A program made the position numbers and the translations under genes. Below, one piece after another: positions 28,365 to 39,735 of a stretch of 64,000 bases of DNA. Positions within the stretch are counted from its first letter, which is position 1, and the number at the start of each line of letters is the position of its first letter. The notes below the pieces were generated by a model. That model saw nothing but the letters and a program-made list of their open reading frames with translations. It had not been told where the DNA came from and made no database searches. The stretch is from NCBI RefSeq assembly GCF_000189635.1, contig NW_002476567.1:558001-622000 (forward strand), read 5' to 3'. This DNA comes from Tetrahymena thermophila SB210 (taxonomy: Eukaryota; Ciliophora; Oligohymenophorea; Hymenostomatida; Tetrahymenidae).

Positions 28365-29424
28365 TTTATTTTAGAATATATTTTTTCTTTATTAATTTAA
28401 TTATTATAAAATAATTCCTAGTTTTTAACACAATTTAATATAAAATACATTACTACTAAAGATTAAAAATTCTATTGTAAAGATCATACATTAATGATAA
28501 ATTTTATTTTTTTTAGTTTTAATTAATTATTTAATCAATTTTATATATCTTTACATTTAAGAATTTCTTATAATTATTAGGTAGCTTACATATATCAATC
28601 ATAAAATTAATAATTCTTAAAAATTGCAAAAAGCATAATTAGTCTATAAAATTTAATTAAAAATATTGAAAAATTTTGATTCAGTTAAATAAATTCTTAT
28701 TTTAGTTTATTATAATAAATAATTAATAGAGTAATTTTATAGACCTTAACATCTAATCTCATTCTTAAAAAACAATAGTTTGAATTATATATAAATTATA
28801 ATATATATTTTTTTTTTGTTTTGCTAATTATTTTATCAATAAATCATGAATATTAAACTTTATAAGATAAAATTAAATTTACATCAAAAAAGTATTTAAT
28901 TAATAAAAAAATTATTATAAGCTTTTGAAAATTGAAAATAGTTTCTTTAATTTTAGTATTTTTATTAATTTAGATAAAAGTATTTTAATTTTATCCAAAT
29001 AAATTTTTTAATAATAACCTAAAAGTAATATATTATTTTTATTGTATAACTATAAAAACGAAAAACATTTTTATTATGTATGTAATACCCATATTTTAAT
29101 TCATTATAATTGGCAAACTTAATTTTTACTATTGAAGAAGATGATTAATTAAGTAATAATTAATGGAGATTTCACCTTATTAAAATTATAGTGAAACTAG
29201 TTTTTTTTATTAGATTCAAGATAGATATTTTTTGTAGAGATGTAACTTTTGCATTAAATCCACACACCTAAATTTGATTATTTAACTTTTATTTTATTAC
29301 ATTTTTCAGAATTATTTATTACAATATATACACATGATATAAAGTCAAAAAGCGAATATTTTAATAAGAAAAGTTAAGTAAAAAGTTAATTAAATTTAGA
29401 TTTTTATAGAATTATTTCGTTTTT
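28365..29424. other. Spacer upstream of A3
   Basis: Contains both recurrent upstream blocks (28555-28765 and about 29215-29400). No gene. Confidence 0.5.
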
Positions 29425-30325
29425 TGATTATTTTCACTAATCAATTAATTGTTCTATTTATTTAGATAATTTGAAATATAATAATTAGTTCTCTTCTAGT
29501 CCCTGAATTTTAAGAAATTTTGTTTCCTTAAGCTCTTTATTTACTTCTAAAATAATTTAAAGTAAGCTATAACTATACCAACATTTAACTAATAAGTAAA
29601 ATGGCTAGCAAAACATGATTTAGAGTAATTATTAGGTTATAGTGATCATAAGTTAAATTGGCTACTTGTTCGGCTATTTAGAAAAAAAAGGTTATCTCAT
29701 CTACTGTAAACTCTGAACTATGTAAAATAGCTAAGATTTATAATAATTGTGATTAATAAATGAATATGATTTTTTTTGTTCAATAATATATTCAATAAAT
29801 ACTTTGAGATTTTTGATGTAACAGACTGGCATTCTAGAGACATATAGATAGATCACAAACTTATTTAATGGATCTGACTAAAGCTGAATTAAATATGCAA
29901 TTTGCTACCTAATCACATTCCTCTACAGAAAAGCTGGAATCTGTAAGTAAATCTAAATTTTGAGTAACTTATTGGCATGCATTACCCTAAAATATACTAA
30001 AGATATTTTTATTAAATTCATCTTGTTTGTATCTTGTAACAAAATAATAATTGTCTACAACAGAGTATAGTAAATTCAGTTCTAAGTTCACTCTACATAA
30101 GTTAGTTTCAGCTCGAGTTATATACAAAGTTAACAAATCTATATTTTAAGCTAGATTTAATATAACCAAATGCATTCTTACAATATTAACATTAGAAGAA
30201 AAATTTGTAACGTTCAAAAAGTCATTTCTTTATTAATTAAAGTAAAAGTTAGTTAATTTAAATTTTTTTTGAGATACCATAAAACTTCTTAAATTGACTT
30301 GTGAAGAAAATGATTAAATTAAAGT
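29425..30325 (-). pseudogene. Orphan F-type terminal exon, unit 3
   Basis: Homologous to gene F last exon plus part of intron 5, with no upstream exons. A 30-odd-base insertion near 29665-29700, which is absent from F and from the other orphans, lies in the segment before the last membrane helix. Further small indels occur. High-end similarity fades near 30325, about 260 bp from the Tc1-like transposon. Confidence 0.72.
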
Positions 30326-30584
30326 TTATTATCATTAATTGTAATTTTTATTAATTTTTTTGAATCCACGCACTATTAAAAATCTAAATACATTATCATT
30401 TATTTTCTTTTTATAACTCTATTTTAAATTAATATTTAATTTTATTCTTTTTTAAAATATCAAATTGCTATATACTATTATCTTTTTTTATAAAATTGTA
30501 TAGACAAATGTAAAAAATAATAAAGTTTAAGTAAAAATTCTACATATTCACTTATTTTCTTAATATTTAGCAAATGAAATCATA
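30326..30584. other. Array 3' flank left of the transposon
   Basis: AT-rich. The last 120 bases match the A 3' flank, and the first part is unique. No gene. Confidence 0.5.
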
Positions 30585-30601
30585 GTATATCAAAATCAAA
30601 A
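30582..30601. repeat. Left inverted repeat of the Tc1-like element (with flanking TA)
   Basis: ATAGTATATCAAAATCAAAA; the exact reverse complement is found at 31709-31728. The first A and the TA belong to flank or target duplication. Confidence 0.88.
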
Positions 30602-31725
30602 CGCATTGTATTGATCTATCATAAAAAGAAACAGAAACTATTTAAATAATATATAATTTATACAACTAATAATCTTCATTATTTATTTCATTGATTCGAT
30701 TATTAACATTCTTGGAGCTTATCTTATATTCTCTTTTGAATAATTTTAATAGGTATTTTAAATTGTGTCAAATATGTTATTAGAATTATAAAATATTGTT
30801 TATATGTCTTTGAACAGTTGCTCTTTGGTTTCTATGGTGTCTTTAACATCAACTAATTCCCTCTTTATCATTGTTAAGTTATTTTCAATGATGCTCAAAT
30901 ATGGGTTATATGGAGGAAACTCCAAAAATTTCATTTTTCTCTTAGTTTTTTGAGTAACATGATCCTTTGTGTTATCAAACTATAAGATTTTATCTTCTTT
31001 TATCAAGCTATCTACTATATAAATCAATTGCAACGTCAGGGTTCACACTACCTTCTAGTAAACGTATCGCTTCGGCTCCCTCATAACTGATTAAAGCCCA
31101 TAAGTGAATGCGAAAATTTGGAAACCTAGTTTTTATAGGAACCATAATCTTATCCAGTTCACTTTTAGTCTTTTCCCAAGCAAATTTATTACCATTAGTC
31201 TCAGTGTTAAACATAAACTCATCACTAAAATAAACATAGTACCACCTATCGACTCATTATTTATGATTATTTAAAAACTTCATTCTTTTTACTTCAATAT
31301 TCTCACTATTTCTGTGCCTTATATGTACTTTAAAACACTTAAGCCCTTAGTCATTTAACTATCGCCTCGCCTTATTTTTTGTGAGAAGCATAATATATTA
31401 ATATTATTGACTGCTTGAATTTGTCTAAAGCTCATGTTTTGGTTCTTTTAAATTGCTTACCTTACAAAATGAGTAAATTATCTAGTTATTTTATAAGCAT
31501 TTTTATTATATTTGTTCTTTAACTCAATGCTACCAGTGCTCTTATTTAACCTAATTATTCTATCAATTTTATGATATAGAATAATCCATACCCTAATGAA
31601 AAACATCCTTGACCTCCATTTCATGTAAATTGTTCTAAACTAATTTTAATAACTTAATAATAAAAAGTCAATAAAGAGAAGATAAAAGATAGTTAAACTC
31701 ACAAAACATTTTGATTTTGATATAC
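30585..31725. mobile_element. Tc1/mariner-like DNA transposon, degenerate
   Basis: The element is present in unit 4 only; the other four units run straight across this point. The ends are inverted repeats reading GTATATCAAAATCAAAA inward on each side and are flanked by TA on both sides, as expected for this superfamily's TA target duplication. Length is 1141 bp, a normal size for a single-gene Tc1/mariner unit. It carries a broken transposase on the minus strand. It is less AT-rich than the flanking spacer. Its position 3' of A4 leaves that gene untouched. Confidence 0.85.
30690..31619 (-). pseudogene. Broken Tc1/mariner transposase
   Basis: Read with TAA/TAG as Gln, the pieces follow the usual order of a DDE transposase. 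A possible N-terminal helix-turn-helix zone has FRQIQAVNNI. The first catalytic aspartate is in YVYFSDEFMFN near 31220. The second is in QFDNTKDHVTQKTK near 30960. The third acidic residue is in FPPYNPYLSIIENN near 30890. The best-kept open piece is 31214-31008. At least three frame changes (near 31560, 31255 and 31010) and a TGA in the N-terminal part make it non-functional. The second and third catalytic residues are about 29 apart, short of the usual 34, which suggests an internal deletion. Confidence 0.8.
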
Positions 31726-31728
31726 TAT
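31709..31728. repeat. Right inverted repeat of the Tc1-like element (with flanking TA)
   Basis: Exact reverse complement of 30582-30601. Sequence beyond it (TATAATTAAAGCATTCAAA) resumes the flank seen in unit 5 near 39562. Confidence 0.88.
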
Positions 31729-31861
31729 ATAATTAAAGCATTCAAATAAAAATTTAAAGTAATGTCAAAAAATAAAAAATATTATTTATTTATTTAACAA
31801 TTCAAATACTTAATAAAGATATATGATTAAGAAATGGTTTATTCTGGAAATTAAAAATAGA

Positions 31862-34800
31862 TCATTTATATTTACACAAATAAGACATAATATATTGATT
31901 TTCTAAAATAAAATTTAGATCTATTAGGTCTAATACTAATTTTGTTTTTTAAATACTGTTAAACATATTTGAGTAAAATTTCAGATAAATGAACGGAGAA
32001 AGTATCACAAACAAGGCTAGCTAAATAGATATCATTATCAAATTTAATTTGATAAAATACGTGTAATTATCATAAGAATTTTTCATAGCAAACTCAGTCA
32101 ATACGCTTATGATATAATCATAATATTTCTAGAAATAGAATTAATCTGAAAGAGATAATTCACTAAAAACTTTGTTCATATTAAAAAAAAAAAAAGAATC
32201 ATCTTAGCTATCACCTTAATATAATTAATATTAATTTTCAAACAGCTACAAAAACCATTTTGTTGATGAAATTAAGCCTGAGGAAAAAATATTCAATTTA
32301 ACTTAATTACATTCTGTAACATTAAATCCTTTTACTGTTAAATATTATTAGTTTTCATTAATTGTTAAGCAAGAATTTTTTTAAAGGACTTTCTCAATAA
32401 AATTATTTTCAAATAAAGAATTAAAATACTCATTATTTTATTGGTTATCTATAATATTATATAATGAGTCTAATTTTTATTTTAGTTGTTAATATTAATC
32501 TAACTATTGTTTTTAGTAACTTAAATAGAGATTTTTTGCTCCATTTTCGACAATCACCATTAATACTCTTTAATTTGCTATTGTTATAACATACTCAGCT
32601 ATACTGTTTATTTATTCTAATTATATTAATAATAAATTTTAAGATTAATATTTGTCGAATTACTTTAAAAATAATTTAAATTTAATAAAAAAAAATTACT
32701 TTAGAATTCAATATTCTTCTCAATTGCTTCTAAAAAATAGCTTTAATAAATACCTATTGTAACTGAGTAGGTTATATTACAAAATAAATATATAAATGCA
32801 AAAAAGCAAATTTTAAAGCTGAACAAATTCAGCTTAGATGTGGTACTGAAACTTTTTTTATTTTTTTGAATAGTTTGAATACAAGTTGAAGAAGTAAAAG
32901 AAGATTTTATTCTATCTTTTTAACTATCTAGATTTAATTAGCCTTCATTAAACTGGTTTGGTAGGTCATATTGCTCCCTCAAAAGCTCTTTCTTTATAGT
33001 ATCCTAAGAATCACTTACAGATTTCAACATTTTTTAAAGTTTTTCAGGAGTAAAAGTAGCCAAAAGCGCTAAAATTCTTTGTCTAAGTTTTTGAATGTAA
33101 ATAAAGATTGGTATGAAACACAAAGAAAAGGCAACTGAAATAAAAATATTCAATGCTAAATATATATTAGCTTATTATTTGATATCTTAATATTTAGTTT
33201 TAATTGAAATCATAGCATTTTAATCTATTTTATCAAATTAATCTATTACTTATCCGTAATTAAAGAGAATTTATACCTCATCTTAAAATGTATCATCTAA
33301 TTGATAAGCTACTTTGAATTAAAAGGCAAATAAGATTTTTAAAATATACTAAAAGCTCTAATAGCTAACTAGTTGTTTTCCAAATGGATCAATAAAATTA
33401 AAATTTAAGTATTAATGCTAAACTTCTGAATAAATGGAATTTGTATAAGTAGAGTTTGCTAAATATGTTTAAATAATTAGGTTTTTATAATTATTATAAA
33501 TTTAAATTTAGCTTGATTAAATATCATCAAATAAATCTCTACCTGTCTTACTTTCTTAATCATCAAAAATGTTTGCTTGATATATTTGTAATATCGATTA
33601 ATACTGTAATATCAATTATTAGCACTTTTTTATGTTAAAGCTCCAATTGAAATTTTGAAATTCTTCTCTTTGTCGCAATAAATTATTGTTTGTTTAAACA
33701 AAATTAATTATATTCATAGCAATCATAGATAATAGCGCTAAAATACCAGAATACTTTATTAATTGCAAACCAATTAATTTTGATGGTCTTTTAATCATAT
33801 TAATCATTGACCTTTTTTTTTATTTATATATTTAGTTAAAAAGTTTGTTCAAAAAAAAATATTTTACTTTTTGTAGGAATATTCAGATTTATAAGATTAT
33901 ATGCTTGTCCCTTGAAGTTTTTGAAGCGATCCAATCTTTTTATTGGTGAATTACTTTGTTTTATCTCTTAGGGTTTTTTTTTTTAAAAAAGATTTCATTT
34001 AAAAGTTCGATTCACTAGATTTCTCTTTTTCTTTGAATGATTTAATCATATTTTATTAAGTAAGGTAGCTCATTCTACATGGTTTGCTTACAATTTTATT
34101 AGATTTTTATATAAGTTAATCAAAGTTCAAATTTCTTTGAAAATTATTAATATTTTTTGGATTAAGTTAGTTATCTAAAGCAAATTAGTCAAATTTTTCT
34201 ATAGAATTTAATTGATAATTTTAATCTAAAATTGAATTTCTGGTTATTATATTTGGAGAAACCAAATTTTACTAATATTAGATCATTTTAGGACTATCTC
34301 TATTATTACTTAAAATATTTATTGAAGAGAATAAAAATTCAGGTTAACTAATTATTTCTGCTTGAATTTACAGGTGTGTATTGCTTTAAGCTTAATTTTC
34401 TTCTTAAACTTTGTAGTAGCTGAATTATTATGAATACTCTTTTAGTTATGTAGTTTCAAAAATACTATTTTGCTAACTTTTAGAAGTAAAATCCAGTTAT
34501 TAGATCGTTTATCTAGAATTTTAAATAATATTTTCATTAGAAATATATTTTGAATTGTTTTTGTTTAATTCACTGTTGTTTTTTTCAGAAATAAAATTTC
34601 TACTATCTTCATTAATTTCGTTTTAAGTGAGAGAATTTTGTTTTTATTTAGCAAAAAATTTGCTTTTTTAATCTAAAATTTACTTTTGCTATCGAGTAAA
34701 TTCTTAAGAAATTATTTGGTATTGCTCTAAATGGTCCATTGATTATTTTAAAAATTCTATTTTATGGTCATTTTCTTCAATCAAATCTACTTCATTAATT

Positions 34801-37712
34801 TTTAATTATAAAATTTAAGTAAATTTATTTTCTATGAATGTGCACTATGCTGATATTTTAAATATGTCCATCTACAGTAGTAATTCTATGAATTCAGGTG
34901 ATTATTTTAAATTATCAAATTGAACTTGGCTTTTATTTTTTGGTTTCACAAATATTGTCTCATAAAATGAATTTTCATATCTATCTTTAATTTTAAATAA
35001 TATACTTTTTAATTTAAATAATATTTAACAAATAATTTATTACTTTTTTTAGTAAAGCTAGCTAAAGTAGGCATATATAAATCTAGTCTTATTTAATCAA
35101 GTGAATGCCTATTATGATTTTCTTTAAAGAGAGTATTAAAAAGTATCTATGAGCATGTAATTATATTAAAATTTTTTCCTAAATCTACAGACAAATACAA
35201 AAAACTGTCTTATATTTACTTAACCTAAGCAGTTACTCCATAATCAGATAAGCCAATCATGCAAGTTTGAAGTTTAATTTAATATGGGATAGCCCAACCT
35301 TACTTATCGATTCCAATTAGCAAATTATGAGATTTAGTAATCTATCTAGAAATGTTACTTTCCATAAAATTTTTTATTAAATTACTATGAGCTTAAGATA
35401 TTAGCTTAGGAATCATATAATCAATATTCTTACCAATAGCTTCATCTTATTTATAAATAGGGATAACACTGTATAGATTATTTGAAGCTCTTATTATTTT
35501 TCCGATATTGATCAAACTTACAAAAAGCACACAGCTTTAGCTTGAAAAGTTAAAAATATTTTCTTTTTAATTTTAATTTTCATTTATATAACATGAATTC
35601 AGTAAGCTTGTTGATTAAGTATTTTTAGAAAGTGATTAATTATGAAGAAATGCTTCTTAAAATATTTCAATTAGTATCTAAAGAGTAAAACACTATTTAG
35701 AAATATTTATCATTTTTAATAGTTTATTTCCTAATTTTCCTTTTTTCTTTAAAAGAATCATGCTTATTTCGAATAATTCTTTTAAATCCACATGATTAAC
35801 TCCAATTTTTTGTATCAAATTTTATTTTAAATTTAAGCATTCTTTAAGCATTTATATACATTTTGAATGATCTTCTTCGAATTTTATTTATTCAAAGAAG
35901 CTGCATTTTGTTTAATTGATTAGATTTTTCAAATCATGGTTACTCTATTTAGATCTTTTTAGAAATTATTATTAATTAACATATTTGATGCTATTAATGA
36001 GCATTTATTTTTATGATATATTTAATTTTTAAATTTATTCATTCCAAATTTTAAGAGCTAAAGTTAATGATTTCGCTTCATTTTACAATACATCAATAAA
36101 CAATGCAATTTATAAGTATGATACAAAAAACGAATTTCCTTAGCTATTTAAACTTTCTAAAATATCCTCTACATACTTAGTTATGTATTTGTTTCTGATC
36201 TTTTCACTTTCGCGGTCTTCTTAGGTTAAGATTTCCTTTATAATAAAATAATAAACAAATAAATATCTTTTTAAATGATTTAATTTCTATTGAAAAATAA
36301 AAGATTTAAATCAATTAAATTAAATAAATATTAGAAATAGAAAGTGAGTTGAAAAAATTCAAATGAATTGGATTACATCAGAATATTTTATGAGACTTAC
36401 AAAATTTTTAAATTAATAAATTCATAATTAATTTAATTTAATTTTTGTAAGAATTTATTGGATAATAAAGATCAGACGAAATAAATATTACATTTGAACA
36501 AAAGCAAAATGATTGTTGACTGCATGAGATTCTGTGGATATAAATAATCTATTCTAAAAATATAGATTCCTAAGAAGTCAAATATCTATCATAGCTTCGT
36601 GGGCTTTTATGGTAAAAATGCTTAATAAAAATATCTAAATGCTCCAAATCACTTTAAGAAATATTTAATTTTCTAAAGTTATCTTTAGGAATGTTAAATT
36701 TGAATTTCAGAGAATCAATCAAAAAATTAAGTCTAGTTTCAATTAAACTCATTGCAATTTAATAGCAAAAGGGAATCGAAAGAACAATCAATAAATAATA
36801 TACTTTTACCAAATGGTCTTTAATAAACAGCAAAATATAAATATTCTAAGCTAGATTAAATAAACAAAGTGAACAGTTTAAAATCTGAATGCTTTTATTT
36901 TAGTATGGTATTTTGATAACATTAAGTAAAAATAAAATAACATATTTGAATATGTTGTAAATTATCAAGACATCAGAGTTAAAAAAATTATATAAAGCCA
37001 TATTTAAGATGTCAATTAATACTTCCATATAATACATCCATTTAAATCTAATATTTAAGTAATCTCTCTAGATAAATCTGGCATCGTAGCTGTGAAAGCA
37101 AATAAAAAAAGCTTTAATAAAAAATAAATAAATTTATTTAAAACAAATGAGAAAAATAAGTAACTTACTGATAGTCCATGTTAGGAAGATGTTAATACTA
37201 GATAAAACGGTTTAATCTTATATGTTGAATAAAGAACTCATAGTTGAAAGCAAAAAAAATGTATATCTATACACTTGTAATATCACAGATATGAATAGAT
37301 CTTTGTTATTATTGTTGTTGTTACTAGATTTGCTAAATAAAAGTACACTTGAATGATATTTTTACTTTATTTGATTTGTTGAAAACTGAATAAGTTTTAT
37401 AATAATAAAAAATGCTATGATACTATTTAATGTTAAAAAAAAAATGAGAGAAGTATAGCTTTTTGATAGATTATTCACGTAATATTCTCTTAATTGGTTA
37501 AGATGGTGAATATTTGATTTTTGTTATTGTATTGAGGATGTAATTGAGAATGAAAAATACAGAGAATGCTTAATTATTAGCAAAATAATAGACAGTAACA
37601 ATCCTCTGTCATAGAGCTTCACTATGTCATATGTTTAGAAGACAATAAATTTTTAGAGTAGATTCTGTTAAAATAAATCTAAAAGTTAATTATTTTGTTA
37701 AATTGTCTTCAT
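31862..37712 (-). CDS. A4: PAS-domain multi-pass membrane protein, TmcB/TmcC-like, 6 exons, 1779 aa
   Basis: Exons: 37712-37169, 37111-36492, 36235-35044, 34984-33868, 33811-32700, 32616-31862 (5340 nt, TGA at 31864-31862). Exons 2, 3 and 6 have the A1 lengths; exon 1 is 3 nt, exon 4 is 9 nt and exon 5 is 3 nt longer. Domain order is as in A1. At the exon 3-4 junction the acceptor side differs from A1-A3 (ATAGATATG instead of AACAATATG), a variant shared only with A5. Exon 2 is also nearly identical to A5, including the same stretch around 36890-37020. The last exon ends about 140 bp from the right end of the Tc1-like transposon, so the insertion lies in the 3' flank and does not touch the reading frame. 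I checked splice sites, phases and lengths, not every codon. Confidence 0.84.
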
Positions 37713-38795
37713 TTTATTTTAGAATATATTTATTATTTATTTTAATTAATTTATATTAAAATAATAATTAGTTTTTGACACAATTAATAAGATAAAACCC
37801 TAATTTCTAACCATTAAAAAACACTATCATAAAGATTCTACATTAATCATAGATTTGATTTTTTAGTTTTAATTAATTATTTAATCAATTTTATATATCT
37901 TTACATTTAAGAATTTCTTATAATTATTAGGTAGGTTACATATATCAATCATAAAATTAATAATTCTTAAAAATTGCAAAAAGCATAATTAGTCTATAAA
38001 ATTTATCTAAAAATATTGAAAAATTTTGATTCAGTTAAATAAATTCTTATTTTAGTTTATTGCAATAAATAATTAATAGAGTAATTTAATAGACCATATC
38101 ATATCATCTCAGCTGATTCTTAAAAAATAATAGTTTTAATTATTTATAATTTATAATATATATTATTTTTATAGATAAATTCTCTTTAAAAGTTAATTAT
38201 TTTCTAAATAAATCATGAATATTAAACTTTATAAGATAAAGTTAAATTAAATCAAAAAAGTATTCAATTAAAAAAAAAATTATAAATTATTAACTTGTTT
38301 TTTTAAATTGAAAATAATTTATGCTAATTTACTTATTTTAAATAAAAATATCTTCATTTTAAGGGAATAAATTTTTAACATATGATTGTAAAAATTACCT
38401 AAACACAATTTTAGATAGTATTGTATAACTATAAAAACGAAAGCCATTTATATTATGTTCATAATACTCATATTTTATTTCATTTTTAATTGGTAAAATT
38501 GATTTTTCAAACGAAAAAAGAAGAAGAATTAATTAATTGATATCTCATCTTATTTACAGTGTAACTCGTTTTTTTTATTAAATTCAAGATAGATATTTTT
38601 TGAAAGAGATGTAACTTTTATATTGAATCCACACACCAAAGTTGATTATTTAACTTTTATATTCTTCGGGATTGTTTATTAGAATACATACACATGATAT
38701 AAAGTCAAAAAGAGAATATTTTAATTAGAAAAGTTAAGCGAAAAGTAAATTAATATGTAGAATTGTATAGAATTAATTTGTTTTTTATTATTTTA
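37713..38795. other. Spacer upstream of A4
   Basis: Contains the recurrent blocks at about 37915-38125 and 38580-38760. No gene. Confidence 0.5.
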
Positions 38796-39214
38796 ACTAA
38801 TCTTTTGTTACATTCATATAGATAATTTGAAATAAGTTAATATATTAATTATCTTCTAGTGTGTGAATTTCAACTGAATCAAGAAGAAGCTTTGTTTCCT
38901 TAAGCTAGTTCGTTTACTTCTAAAAGAATTTAAAGTAAGTTCTAACTGTCGTCAACATTAAATAAACATGTAAAATGGCTAGTAAAACTTTAAAATAATC
39001 ATTAGGTTATAGCAATCATAAGTTAAATTGCTTTTAATGTAATAGATTTGTATTCTAGAGATATATAGATCATAAACTTTTTTAATTAATTTGACTAAAC
39101 CAGCAGTAAATATATCATTTGCTGCTTAATCACACTTCTCTATAGAAAAACCCGAATATGTAAGTAAATCTAAATTTTGAGCAAGTTAATGGCATTCATT
39201 TCCATAAAATAAGA
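38796..39214 (-). pseudogene. Orphan F-type terminal exon, unit 4, half lost
   Basis: Only the 3' half of the F-type last exon remains, corresponding roughly to the last membrane segment and part of the ectodomain. It also lacks a block near 39015-39040 that the other copies have. Similarity ends abruptly near 39214 at a short stretch of unrelated, less AT-rich sequence, unlike units 1-3 where it runs on into intron 5. Confidence 0.68.
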
Positions 39215-39735
39215 GAAAGACTGTAATGGTTCATATATTAAGGCCACCTCGATTTCAGTTTAGACATCTCAATTACCGGCTTTTTGAATGTAAAAAAAAT
39301 CTATTTAAATATATCATATTTATATTTTTTATATTAAAATTAATATTAAATATAATTATAATAATAATTTAGAGATAAATAAAATATTAATCTAATTTTA
39401 TTTTCAATTTTTAAAGAATAAATATTTCTTTTTAAAATCAATTTATCTTATCATTAAAATATACAATATCTTTTTTTATAACATCATAGATCATCTAAAA
39501 AATAATAAAAATTAAGATAATACACTGCTTATACACTTATTGAATATATAGTAATTGAAATTATAATTAAAGCATTCAAATTAAAATATAAACAAAGCAA
39601 CATCAAAAATTAAAAATATTAGATTTTTCAATTAATTAAAATAAATTTATTTATTTGGATAACAATTCAAATACTTAATAAAAAATACATCATTATATTT
39701 ATATAAAAAAGTTTATTTTGTAATTTTCAAAGAGA
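39215..39735. other. Spacer between the unit 4 orphan and A5, with foreign-looking patch
   Basis: About 39215-39300 has no match in the other units and is visibly less AT-rich than its surroundings (AAGGCCACCTCG, AATTACCGGC). From about 39330 the ordinary 3' flank of A5 resumes. No gene is recognised. Confidence 0.5.

Larger units (their letters stand above)
22246..30325. repeat. Tandem array unit 3 (A3 + orphan exon)
   Basis: It follows unit 2 with a direct junction. Stop-to-stop distance to unit 4 is 9310 bp, which includes the 1.14-kb transposon. Confidence 0.8.
30326..39214. repeat. Tandem array unit 4 (A4 + half orphan exon), with transposon
   Basis: The unit is interrupted in its 3' flank by the Tc1-like element. 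Stop-to-stop distance to unit 5 is 7874 bp. Confidence 0.8.
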
